Source of the DNA: JACMRP01 sp047302465
GTDB lineage: Bacteria; Bdellovibrionota; Bdellovibrionia; Bdellovibrionales; Bdellovibrionaceae
Length of the DNA: 64,000 nt
NCBI RefSeq assembly: GCF_047302465.1
Contig: NZ_CP178621.1
Location: 3,472,001-3,536,000 of the forward strand
Direction: 5' to 3'
Shown: one piece after another, positions 9,445 to 17,953 of the stretch
Layout: every line of letters starts with the position of its first letter
How positions within the stretch are numbered: the first letter of the stretch is position 1
Position numbers and translations under genes: made by a program
Notes under the pieces: model-generated
Database searches by the model: none
Seen by the model: the letters and a program-made list of their open reading frames with translations, nothing else
What the model was told of the DNA's origin: nothing

Positions 9445-10035
9445 TTAGTTCGAGGTCGGCTCGTTAGTGCGCTTCATTACCGCAAAGTTGATCTCTCCGG
9501 CGCCGGCTTCAGTCACTGTAAACATGACTTTTTTCACCGTCAAGAAATCCACGTCCTTATCACTTTGAATCGTGATTTTTCTCCACTGATTCTCATCAGG
9601 CTCTTCTTGACCACGAGCAGTATCGACCACAGACTTTGCTTTACCACGAAGACTGAGTTCGCGTTCATTTTTAGCTTTGTCCAGAGCTGCCTTTAACGGT
9701 TCATAAAGGCTTTTGATCATCCACTCTTCATTGCCTTTTACTTCGTCAAAAGTTGCCACACGCGTCTTGTCGAGAAGCACTTCTTTATTAGAAATGGTCA
9801 CAACAAAAGCAGGTTTCAACTCTTTCACGTTTTGCGCCTTCGGCAAAACAACTTCCTTCGGGATGTAAAGAACTTCACCCGTGGTGTTGTAGTTTTGAAG
9901 AAGGAAGATTACAAGAACCGTGAACATATCCACCATCGCTGTCAGAGACAACATTGCCGTTACGCCACGTTTTCCTTTACTCTTCTTAAGAATATTATGA
10001 TAACGGTATCTTTCACCGGGTCTTTGTATAGCCAT
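9445..10035 (-). CDS. TolR/ExbD-like proton channel subunit (second copy)
   Basis: A 196-residue protein with a short cytoplasmic N-terminus and a single membrane helix, MLSLTAMVDMFTVLVIFLLQ, whose Asp matches the proton-carrying Asp of TolR/ExbD. A periplasmic domain of about 140 residues follows, longer than in classical ExbD. The ATG at 10033-10035 lies one base past the stop of the upstream ExbD-like gene; earlier in-frame starts would overlap that gene deeply and were rejected. Together with the TolQ-like and first TolR-like proteins it fits an AglR-AglQ-AglS-type stator (one TolQ-like plus two TolR-like subunits), as known for Myxococcus gliding. That assignment is inferred. Confidence 0.8.
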   Translation of the reverse strand: MAIQRPGERYRYHNILKKSKGKRGVTAMLSLTAMVDMFTVLVIFLLQNYNTTGEVLYIPKEVVLPKAQNVKELKPAFVVTISNKEVLLDKTRVATFDEVKGNEEWMIKSLYEPLKAALDKAKNERELSLRGKAKSVVDTARGQEEPDENQWRKITIQSDKDVDFLTVKKVMFTVTEAGAGEINFAVMKRTNEPTSN

Positions 10036-10036
10036 A

Positions 10037-10513
10037 TTAAATAGGCGCTCCCGTCGCCACTGAAATCGCAGGGAATCCAGATTGTAAGCAGTCATCCATT
10101 CCGCGGACGAGTTGTTCATATGGCAAGTCGTCAGCCATTGTCACAACTACATCCGTCTTTTCAGGATAAAGCTGCTTTACTCTTTGCAACTGAGCCATCA
10201 AGCCAGGGTCGTCAAATTCTCCGTTTTTCACAGGCAAATTGATCACCTGTTTACCAACCGTAAGAACATAACCCGTCTTCTTGATGTCGATTTTCAAAAC
10301 CACATCCGATTTTGGTGGCGGCGTCGGTTTTTTATCATCGAGCTGCTTTCCGTAAAGAGAGCTACCGATTTGCATCATATTTACCTGTGACCAAACAGCC
10401 GTGATCAACAAGAATGTGATCAATACGGACATCAAGTCGATGAAGGGTACGAGATTTAACTCGACACTCTTCGCCCGGCCTCTCTTTTTACCACCTTCTT
10501 CTACATGTGCCAT
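10037..10513 (-). CDS. TolR/ExbD-like proton channel subunit (first copy)
   Basis: A 158-residue ExbD/TolR-like protein. The cytoplasmic start MAHVEEGGKKRGRAKSVELNLVPFIDLMSVLITFLLITAVW contains the conserved NLVPFIDLM with the proton-path Asp, then a periplasmic domain ending in a TolR-like PYEQLVRGMDDCLQSGFPAISVA segment. The start is an ATG preceded by AAGGATT. It lies 22 nt after the TolQ-like gene and 1 nt before the second ExbD-like gene, so the three stator genes should be made together. Confidence 0.88.
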   Translation of the reverse strand: MAHVEEGGKKRGRAKSVELNLVPFIDLMSVLITFLLITAVWSQVNMMQIGSSLYGKQLDDKKPTPPPKSDVVLKIDIKKTGYVLTVGKQVINLPVKNGEFDDPGLMAQLQRVKQLYPEKTDVVVTMADDLPYEQLVRGMDDCLQSGFPAISVATGAPI

Positions 10514-10535
10514 GAATCGAATCCTTAATTAAGAA

Positions 10536-11246
10536 TTAATCTTTAATTTTGTCTCTGTTAGCTACTACAAGGTTCAAAAGGCTCATGCTAGTTTCAACAA
10601 CTTCATTCTCAGTTTTTTGAATGTGATGTTGGAACAAACCGTAGCTTACGATAGAGATCAAAGCCACCAAAAGACCGAATGCCGTACAATTCAAGGCATG
10701 GGCGATACCTTCAGAAAGCTTTTGTGCTTTAGTTGCTGGATCGGCTGCAGATACCGCGCGGAATGAACCGATCATACCGATGATCGTTCCAAGAAGACCC
10801 GCAAGTACGGCGATGTTACCGAATACTGCCAAGAAAGAAGTCCATCCTTCTACTTTTGGCATTTCTCTCATTACGGATGCATCCATAGCTACTTGCACTT
10901 CTTCATCAGGGCGTTTTGCTTGCGCCTGAACAAGACCTGCCTTAACCGTGTTGCTCAATGGAGCCGGGCGTGAATCGCAGAATGCCATCGCTTGGCGAAG
11001 GTCACCGCTCACGACCATACGGAAAATTTGATCCGTAAATTCTTTTTTATCAATCGCTTGCGCTTTGAATTTCATAGAGCGCTCTACGATCAAGAACACC
11101 GCGATGATTCCAATCAAAGCGATGATGTACATTACAAATCCACCTTCTACGAAGGCTCTTTGCAAGAAGTTCATGTTATCATTTGCAGTCATCGCTTGCA
11201 TTGCTGCTGCGGTAGCTGCGTCCATTGGTGTTGCTGTAGGGTTCAC
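10536..11246 (-). CDS. MotA/TolQ/ExbB-type proton channel protein
   Basis: A 236-residue inner-membrane protein with three membrane segments (about 36-53, 143-165 and 187-208). The typical TolQ/ExbB block AVFGNIAVLAGLLGTIIGMIGSFRAV and the later SEGIAHALNCTAFGLLVALISIVSYGLF are visible. It would form the proton channel with the two downstream ExbD-like proteins. The start is GTG at 11246 with AGGAGG 6 nt upstream. The N-terminal 25 residues are Ala/Met/Thr-rich. The closest functional model is AglR of Myxococcus xanthus; a Tol-Pal or Exb role is less likely given the neighbouring FHA-TonB and TPR genes. Confidence 0.9.
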   Translation of the reverse strand: MNPTATPMDAATAAAMQAMTANDNMNFLQRAFVEGGFVMYIIALIGIIAVFLIVERSMKFKAQAIDKKEFTDQIFRMVVSGDLRQAMAFCDSRPAPLSNTVKAGLVQAQAKRPDEEVQVAMDASVMREMPKVEGWTSFLAVFGNIAVLAGLLGTIIGMIGSFRAVSAADPATKAQKLSEGIAHALNCTAFGLLVALISIVSYGLFQHHIQKTENEVVETSMSLLNLVVANRDKIKD

Positions 11247-11287
11247 GACTTTCCTCCTTAAGTATTATACTTAACTTTAATTAAATT

Positions 11288-13435
11288 TTAGTTTTCAGCT
11301 CTAAAGTAGAATGGATAGTTAACTTCAGCCACCGTACCTGCTGGTGGATCCGGGAACTTCCATGTGGACAAACGATCTCTTACACAGTTTTCCACCGCGC
11401 GATTGCCAAGAGTTGAGCTCTTCACTTTCGCGTTCAATGCACGACCACCATCTGCGATCGTCCACTCGATAATCACTTTACCCTCTAGGCGTTGTGTCTT
11501 GTTGAGTTTGTTCAACTCACGCTCGTAACAACCGCGAATCTCACGAAGACCTGCACGGATCACGCGACGAACGGCTTCACGGTCGATAGTACCCACGAAG
11601 TCTTCCTCGGCACCGCCGGGCTCGATCGCCACGGAGTTCTTATCACCAAGACCATCACCTGAACCGTAACCAGTTCCGCGACCTTTCGTTCCAACACCCG
11701 CGATACCTTGAGTGGCAGTACCTTTACCGCCAGCTCCCGTATCTTTGAATCTTGAACCGATATCGTCACCCGCACGGTCAGAGTTGAAACCGGCTGCACC
11801 CGTTGCACTGTTTGCAGTACCGATCAAATCACCCGCACCAGAGTATGCTTTGTCGAGATTTTTTCTCATACCGCCGCCACCGAAGGCTGCAAGCATACCC
11901 ACTTTAGTTACGTCTTTATTAGCACTCTGAGCGTTCGCGCCTGTTGTCTCACCTTGCTTAATAGATCCACCCTGCTTAACAGAAGTGAACTTCTTAGGCT
12001 TGTTCTGAGAATTCGGTTTCGGCATAACTTCTGAAGCTGCACCTGCTTTTGAGTTCTTAGCAGCTTGCGCCGGATCCGGATTCTTAGCTTTGTTCTGAGT
12101 TTCAACCTGCTTATCAGCCAACTGTACTTTCTTAGGAGTAGGAGTTGGTTTTGGCGGAGCCGGAGTCGGCGCCTCTACAGGCTTCTCTTCAGGCTCTCTT
12201 ACAGGAGGAGGCGTTGGCTTTGGTTTGTCGAAAACCACTTGTGCAACGATATCTTCCTTCTTCTCTTCTTCCTGCATTTGCGGAACTGTTGCGTAAACAT
12301 ACAACGCAAGAAGTGCCACAAGGATCAGAGACATCACCATCCCTGTCAGTTCTGAACTGCTCAGGAACCAAGGTGGAATCGGAATCGCAGGAGGTTGAGG
12401 AACAAAACGAACGTAAAGTTGCAAATCGCTGTTTGGCAAACCGATGAAGTAGATCTCTTCTTGATCCAGCTTCATTGTTACAGAGTTGCCAGAACGCTGC
12501 GCTTTACCGCCGCGTAAAAGCTCATCAACGGCCTTACGACCACTCTTTGTCAAAAGCTCTACGTTCATGTCGGAAGTAACTGCAACGCGTGTTTCTGGAC
12601 CCACTTCAAGAAGTGGCCAACCCGCTGGAACAACTCCATCCGGCATATTGATATCGTACTTCTCACCCGGGCCCAAACGAACGATGCCCGCTGTACGATA
12701 ATGGTAATTCGTCAAAATACGCTCTTTCCAACTGACGATGACTTCTACGACAGTCCCTTTACCAGGGCGGAGGTAATCACGAAGATCTTTAACCTCACTC
12801 GTTGGAGCGTATGTCTTTTTATTTTTACCTTTTTTGCTGTGAGTTTTAACCGCAGACGAACGCATTTCCGTTTTAGGACCTACAACTGGAGTCGTAGCAA
12901 TGCGTGGTTTTGGTTCCTCACGAACAATCTCTGCAGTCTTCGTTGCTTCAAACACCGGTGTTGAAACCGGAATACTTGGCGCAACTGACTGAGGCATCGA
13001 CTCTGGAATTGGAACAGGCTCAACCGGTTTTGGTGGAGCAGCAACAACAACAGGTTCTTCAACTGCAGGTGGAGGTGGAGCCACTACCGGAGCGGGTTTC
13101 TCTTCCATTTTTCCTGGAGGAGCCGCTTTTGGTTTCGGAATACCTACGAAGAAATTGATTTTGAAAGGACCAATTCCAAGTTCATCACCTGAGACGATGG
13201 CATCATCCAAAACGGATTGACCGTTTTTGAAAGTACCAGTCGTCGATCCAAGATCGCAAACGTAGTAGCCGTTATCACGAAGTTCAATCAAGCAGTGAAT
13301 TGGCGACACTTCTTCAGCCTGAAGGTCCAAACCGACGTCGGCATTGCGGCCGATAACGATTTGATCCAGGTCGAATTGCTTCACCTCAATCAGTTGATTC
13401 CCTTTAAAAACTCTAAGTATGACAGGAGATTTCAA
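11288..13435 (-). CDS. FHA-domain, single-pass, TonB/AgmX-tail protein (GltG/GltJ-like)
   Basis: A 715-residue modular protein. Residues 1-100 are a forkhead-associated domain (IVIGRNADVGLDL, SPIHC, CDLGSTTGTFKNGQSV) that in known cases binds phosphothreonine. A Pro/Val/Ala-rich linker runs to about 200, then a basic stretch and a cytoplasmic domain. One membrane helix (GMVMSLILVALLALYVYA) stands near 365-385. After it come a Pro/Lys-rich periplasmic linker, a Gly-rich part (570-610), and a C-terminal AgmX/PglI-type tail (RRVIRAGLREIRGCYEREL to NYPFYF) with two Cys. This order, cytoplasmic sensor, one helix and TonB-like end, is that of Myxococcus GltG/GltJ, which link the proton motor to the outer membrane. 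The TTG start overlaps the upstream TGA. Confidence 0.85.
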   Translation of the reverse strand: MKSPVILRVFKGNQLIEVKQFDLDQIVIGRNADVGLDLQAEEVSPIHCLIELRDNGYYVCDLGSTTGTFKNGQSVLDDAIVSGDELGIGPFKINFFVGIPKPKAAPPGKMEEKPAPVVAPPPPAVEEPVVVAAPPKPVEPVPIPESMPQSVAPSIPVSTPVFEATKTAEIVREEPKPRIATTPVVGPKTEMRSSAVKTHSKKGKNKKTYAPTSEVKDLRDYLRPGKGTVVEVIVSWKERILTNYHYRTAGIVRLGPGEKYDINMPDGVVPAGWPLLEVGPETRVAVTSDMNVELLTKSGRKAVDELLRGGKAQRSGNSVTMKLDQEEIYFIGLPNSDLQLYVRFVPQPPAIPIPPWFLSSSELTGMVMSLILVALLALYVYATVPQMQEEEKKEDIVAQVVFDKPKPTPPPVREPEEKPVEAPTPAPPKPTPTPKKVQLADKQVETQNKAKNPDPAQAAKNSKAGAASEVMPKPNSQNKPKKFTSVKQGGSIKQGETTGANAQSANKDVTKVGMLAAFGGGGMRKNLDKAYSGAGDLIGTANSATGAAGFNSDRAGDDIGSRFKDTGAGGKGTATQGIAGVGTKGRGTGYGSGDGLGDKNSVAIEPGGAEEDFVGTIDREAVRRVIRAGLREIRGCYERELNKLNKTQRLEGKVIIEWTIADGGRALNAKVKSSTLGNRAVENCVRDRLSTWKFPDPPAGTVAEVNYPFYFRAEN

Positions 13436-13758
13436 GTGCCACCCCGGATGCGCTGAATGTCTTCAGATGTCTTTCTCATTTCTGGAATGAAATTTTGTCT
13501 CAACTTAATCAAACGCTTATAGTTGAAATTTTTCTTCTGAAAGAGATAAAACAATTCTGGTTTTTGAGTTCCACCTTCGACTAATTCATCTTCGAAGTTC
13601 AGCTTCTGGGTGCGAGTTCCCTTAGCGCGCTTAGGTGCGGCTCCAGAAGATGGAGCTGCTGGTGCGGCTTCTTCTTCCTGAGCAAAAGCTGATGCGCTCA
13701 TGAAGAGAACCACGCTGCATGTGATCACCGACAGTAAAAGACGTTTCATGATCTTCAT
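13432..13758 (-). CDS. Small exported protein of the Glt-like cluster
   Basis: A 108-residue protein with a signal peptide (MKRLLLSVITCSVVLFMSASAFAQ), an Ala/Pro-rich spacer and a basic, aromatic C-terminal part (KLNFEDELVEGG, NFNYKRLIKLRQNFIPEM). The NFEDELVEG...LIKLR pattern recalls small periplasmic proteins in myxobacterial gliding loci (CglF-like); this is a weak resemblance by eye. Two ATGs at 13758 and 13749 are possible; a G-run (GGGGG) is close to the first and about 10 nt from the second. Its stop overlaps the TTG start of the FHA protein. Confidence 0.7.
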   Translation of the reverse strand: MKIMKRLLLSVITCSVVLFMSASAFAQEEEAAPAAPSSGAAPKRAKGTRTQKLNFEDELVEGGTQKPELFYLFQKKNFNYKRLIKLRQNFIPEMRKTSEDIQRIRGGT

Positions 13759-13769
13759 TCCCCCTGTTC

Positions 13770-14684
13770 CTATTTTAAACCAGCTTTTGCTTTGTTTTCC
13801 AAAGCAATTATGCGGTTACGGGACTCTGAAGGAGGACCTACGAACTTAAGTCTGTTCAGAGCGTCCATGCCCTCTTTGTACTTATTCATGTGATCAATCA
13901 AAAGAATAGCATGGTTTAACAGCAATTCCCGATTATTATTTTGGTCCTTAATCGCGGCCTGATAGATTGAATTGGCCTCGTCGAACTTTCCTACAGCTGT
14001 CAATGCGACACCATAGTTGTTTAAGGTTTTACCATCACGAACACCAGCATTGTAAGCAACCTGCAAAACCGAGATCGCTTTGTTGTAGTCTTTCTCCACG
14101 ACATAAATCGAGCCAGAGTTTGCAGCTGCAACACCGTCATTTGGATTGATGTCTAATGCTTTTCTGAAAGCCATGATTGCTTCACGTCTTTCACCGTTCA
14201 CCAAGTGAATCAAACCCATATTGCCATAGGCTTCGCCCGCGTTCGGATTTGCAGCAATGGCTTTACTGAGCAAGTACTTCGCAGCATCGATCTTGCCTTT
14301 CTTAAAATAGTACATTGCCATCGCGTTCAAGGCTTTATGATCGTTTGGATTCTGCGTGAGCAGCTGTCCAGACACGCGGAAGATCTGCTCGTCATTCTGG
14401 CTCTTGATCGCGTCTACCAAAGCACCCTGACCAACCGGAGTTAGTGACTGAGCTGCCGTTGTTGGTGGAGCTGCCTTTGCTGACTGAGCAAATGAATTCG
14501 AAGCTTGCCCAGAAGTCGAGCCACCTTCTTCACCACCCATATCAAAGCTGCCAGAAGATCCCGAAGGAGAACTCGCAACTGGGCTATAACCACTCTCTTC
14601 ACCGCCACCTTGTTGTTTCGGACTTGATCCGCAGGCAGCGAGAACACCACTTAGAATTAAGGTTAGTACAATCTTTTTCATCAT
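13770..14684 (-). CDS. TPR-repeat lipoprotein (GltE/AglT-like)
   Basis: A 304-residue lipoprotein. MMKKIVLTLILSGVLAAC carries a lipobox (LAAC), followed by a Gly/Ser-rich linker to about residue 80, then four to five tetratricopeptide repeats (NPNDHKALNAMAMYYFKKGK, NPNAGEAYGNMGLIHLVNGE, NPNDGVAAANSGSIYVVEKD, and more). Such TPR lipoproteins are outer-membrane or periplasmic scaffolds; position and design resemble GltE/AglT of Myxococcus. The first ATG forms an ATGA overlap with the stop of the upstream large TPR gene, so the two are translationally coupled. Confidence 0.82.
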   Translation of the reverse strand: MMKKIVLTLILSGVLAACGSSPKQQGGGEESGYSPVASSPSGSSGSFDMGGEEGGSTSGQASNSFAQSAKAAPPTTAAQSLTPVGQGALVDAIKSQNDEQIFRVSGQLLTQNPNDHKALNAMAMYYFKKGKIDAAKYLLSKAIAANPNAGEAYGNMGLIHLVNGERREAIMAFRKALDINPNDGVAAANSGSIYVVEKDYNKAISVLQVAYNAGVRDGKTLNNYGVALTAVGKFDEANSIYQAAIKDQNNNRELLLNHAILLIDHMNKYKEGMDALNRLKFVGPPSESRNRIIALENKAKAGLK

Positions 14685-17600
14685 TGTGCCGTCCAGTTAA
14701 TAATTCTTACGTCTGATCCTTGCTCACCATTGTTGTAGTAAGTCCCAGGAGCCAGTCTTGTAAATTGGTCCATCGCAATATGGTAACCTTCATTGTAAAC
14801 CTGAAGTTCCCAACCACGATCCACGGCTGCCTTGAAGCTCTCTTTCGCCTTGCCGACGAACGGAGAAGCCATCTGCTCAACACCCGCTTTATATTGCTTA
14901 GTTTCTTCGGCATTCAATCCACTTGGAAGTGGAACGGCCATAATTGCTTCATACAAGTGCAAGTTCGCTTCGCCTAGAACTGACAAACCGCTTACGATTT
15001 CTTCAGCACTGTCGTACTTGATCACTTCTGCAAGTTCTTTATTCAGAGCACCCAAAGCCGCGATCTTTTTATCCAGAGACTCTTTTTGTTTCGCTGGATT
15101 TGCAGAGATACGGATTGATTTGTACTCTCTGAAGCTTGCCAAAGCGTCATCAAACTTAAGCTTCGCTGCGTACTTCGCGCCAAGCTTCTTCTCGCCGCCA
15201 AGACGTCTTTGTACCGCGATGGTCTTTTTAGCCCATGCTTCAGACTCAGAAACCTGACGTTTACGCTTCATAAGGTCCGAGATCCAGTAGTGTGATTCCA
15301 CCACTTTTTCTGGATTGCTAGCGCCTGAGTTCAAATAGTCTTTGTACTTATCAATAGCCGCAGAGATGTGATTTGCTTTACGGTGCATAGTTGCTACCGA
15401 GTAAAGCGCCTCACTTGCTTCGCTACGTTTCTTGGTCATACCGATGAACTCTTCGTAAGAACGAATTGCAGCATCTGTTTTACCCAAAGCCTCGTTCAAC
15501 ACCGCAACGTTGTAGATAAAGTTTGGAGCCAATGGATCTTTTGGATTCTCGGTCGCAGCTTGTTTAAACAATCTTGCCGCTTCTTCGAACTGGCCAGTAT
15601 CTTGATAAAGTTTTGCTAACAGACGACGAACTTTCGGTTTGTTCGTCTCCATTTTAGCATCGCTTGATTTCAATACTTGATTGTACATCATGATCGCAGC
15701 CGCGATCATACCAGCTCTTTCATAGTTGACGCCGGCATTGAAGATCGCAGTTCCTGCCAAGTCAGAACGTGGATTGCTCTTGGCGAAAGACTCGTAAGAC
15801 TGAGCGGACTCAGCGTACTTCTTTTCGATTTCGAGATCTTGACCACGTTTGAAGCTAGCTTTCTCCATAACGCCTTTGATCTCTTTACCGACGTTAGAGT
15901 TCGCGATAGATGAAACAGCCAAGAGTTCCGCACCGGCTTTTTCAAGACCTGCGTAGTCTTTACGAAGATTGAAGATATCTAGCAACAAGTTGGCAGAGTA
16001 CTCTGCATACTTTGTTTTTGGATATACCGTTACGATGTCACGGAATACCTTCGTCGATTCATCGAACTGATTGTGCATATAGTACAAGCGACCGATACGG
16101 AATTTGATTTCCGGGGCTTTTTCAGCTTTCGGGAACTTAGTGATATACCACTGACTGGCTTTGATGAAGCGATCCACTTTTGGATCCAAAGGAATTGGGT
16201 CCAAGCTTTGTCCAACGCGTTTTTGCAATTCCGCATCGGAAGGAACGCTCTTCTCGAGAGCCAAAATCAAGTTGCTTGCAGCTTTATCGATGAACTTGTT
16301 CTGAGGAGCATTGTCGACAACCCACTTATATTGAACTGCCGCCTCGTCATAACGTTTCATATCGTAAAGAAGCTCGGCGAAGTAGAAATGCATATCGCCA
16401 GCAACCGGTGAATTTCCAAACTCTTCCAAGTAGAAGCCGTAACCTTCGTAAGCGGCCTTAACTGCTGCAGGTGCTTTTGAATTTTGCGCCGTCTGATGCT
16501 GTTGCATAACGTAGTTACGCAAAGTGGTTTCACGAAGCTTGTAAGAGTTATCAATCAACTCTTTGTTAGCTTTATTGGCCTCAAACCAAGGCGTGTTCGG
16601 AGCAAAGTTCTTAATCCAAACATAGAGTTCTTCACGGAACTTCGGAGAGTTCTTCGCGTAGAAGTAGTTTTGAACGATTTGATATTGCCAGTCGAAAGCT
16701 TTCGGACTGTCAGGTCTTTCACCGATCAACATCTTAAAGACATCGCGAGCATCGTCTTTACCACCCTTATCAGAGTAGTAGTAAGCGAGTTTCTCGAGGT
16801 AAGGAATGATATCCCCGTCACCCAAAAGACCGCGGAAATATCCAACCGCGTCTGAAGCAGGACGAGCTTCAGCATAGAAGATCACGATGTCACGAAGCGC
16901 TTCTTGCTCAAGACGGTTTTTGTTAACCGCACGGCGGCTTTGAGAAGTCGCTTCAGATTCGTACTTCGCAGATTTAATGATGTATTCAAGATAAGACAAC
17001 GCTTGTTGGCTTTTTCCTAAACGGAACAAACACCATGAACCTTTGTACAAAGCAAAGGTGTTCAAACGATGCTTTTTCTCTTTAATAACGTGAGAGTATT
17101 CTTTATAAGCTTCCGTCCACTTTTCATTTTCAAAGTAGTACTCACCCAATGAAAAGTGAGACTCACCCACGAACGGGCTGTTTGGGAATTGCTTATTCAA
17201 GCGCAGATAGTATTGGGCACCTTTGTGGGTATCACCCATTTCAAAGTAGTTGTAACCCAAGAAGAAGAGCGCTTGATCCATTTTTTCGTCTTTAGAGAAG
17301 TCACGCTCGAACCATTCGTACAATTGAATCGCTTTACGATTGTAATCGCGTGCTTCCGTCACATTCAGAACAGGCTTCACTTTCGTTTTACCTGATTTGA
17401 AATCTGCCAAAGCGTTGTCATAAGCATCTTGGTGACGAGTATCTACGATACCCGCTTTTTCTACATAAAGCTCAGCTAGACGCAGCCACAGTTCACCGCG
17501 GTTCGGGCTGTTTTTGAATCTCTGAGTCAGTTTGTAGAGTTCCAAAATCTGTTGATCCAAGACGCGCTCGTATTCAGCACGAGTGCCACCGCCGCGATTT

Positions 17601-17950
17601 TGCAAGATGTCCGAAGAACGTGGAGGTTTGATAGTTTCTAAGTTGTACTGGCTTTGTTGAGGCTTAAAGTTGAATCCAACATCCGGAAGAGCGGTATCGC
17701 CCTTTTGCATCTGAATGTTCGCGCCGCGGCTCTCTGAGCTAATTTGGCTTAAGAGTTGTCCCACGGTCTTCTTACCGCCAGCTTGCGCTGAAGCAGCTGG
17801 AGCAGCAGTAGTCGTTGGGCGTTTAACCGTTCTGGCTGGTGCGGCTGCTTTTTTCTTCTTTGCAGGCGCAGCTTCGGCCATAGGTACAGAACCCATGACC
17901 ATGCTAAGAACCAGAGACGAAATGATAAGGCGGCTTTTATTATTCACCAT
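14681..17950 (-). CDS. Large periplasmic TPR-repeat protein of the Glt-like cluster
   Basis: A 1089-residue exported protein. The N-terminus MVNNKSRLIISSLVLSMVMGSVPMAEA is a signal peptide; an Ala/Lys-rich low-complexity part (about 28-65) follows, then TPR and TPR-like helical repeats for most of the length (for example GELWLRLAELYVEKAG, DQALFFLGYNYFEMGDTHKGAQYYLRL, PEIKFRIGRLYYMHNQFDESTKVFRDI). The size and repeat content match the big TPR scaffolds of Myxococcus gliding (GltD/AgnA- or GltI-like). It lies 3 nt after the 527-residue TPR gene and overlaps the next gene by ATGA. A periplasmic scaffold role is inferred. Confidence 0.82.
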   Translation of the reverse strand: MVNNKSRLIISSLVLSMVMGSVPMAEAAPAKKKKAAAPARTVKRPTTTAAPAASAQAGGKKTVGQLLSQISSESRGANIQMQKGDTALPDVGFNFKPQQSQYNLETIKPPRSSDILQNRGGGTRAEYERVLDQQILELYKLTQRFKNSPNRGELWLRLAELYVEKAGIVDTRHQDAYDNALADFKSGKTKVKPVLNVTEARDYNRKAIQLYEWFERDFSKDEKMDQALFFLGYNYFEMGDTHKGAQYYLRLNKQFPNSPFVGESHFSLGEYYFENEKWTEAYKEYSHVIKEKKHRLNTFALYKGSWCLFRLGKSQQALSYLEYIIKSAKYESEATSQSRRAVNKNRLEQEALRDIVIFYAEARPASDAVGYFRGLLGDGDIIPYLEKLAYYYSDKGGKDDARDVFKMLIGERPDSPKAFDWQYQIVQNYFYAKNSPKFREELYVWIKNFAPNTPWFEANKANKELIDNSYKLRETTLRNYVMQQHQTAQNSKAPAAVKAAYEGYGFYLEEFGNSPVAGDMHFYFAELLYDMKRYDEAAVQYKWVVDNAPQNKFIDKAASNLILALEKSVPSDAELQKRVGQSLDPIPLDPKVDRFIKASQWYITKFPKAEKAPEIKFRIGRLYYMHNQFDESTKVFRDIVTVYPKTKYAEYSANLLLDIFNLRKDYAGLEKAGAELLAVSSIANSNVGKEIKGVMEKASFKRGQDLEIEKKYAESAQSYESFAKSNPRSDLAGTAIFNAGVNYERAGMIAAAIMMYNQVLKSSDAKMETNKPKVRRLLAKLYQDTGQFEEAARLFKQAATENPKDPLAPNFIYNVAVLNEALGKTDAAIRSYEEFIGMTKKRSEASEALYSVATMHRKANHISAAIDKYKDYLNSGASNPEKVVESHYWISDLMKRKRQVSESEAWAKKTIAVQRRLGGEKKLGAKYAAKLKFDDALASFREYKSIRISANPAKQKESLDKKIAALGALNKELAEVIKYDSAEEIVSGLSVLGEANLHLYEAIMAVPLPSGLNAEETKQYKAGVEQMASPFVGKAKESFKAAVDRGWELQVYNEGYHIAMDQFTRLAPGTYYNNGEQGSDVRIINWTAQ

Positions 17951-17953
17951 ATT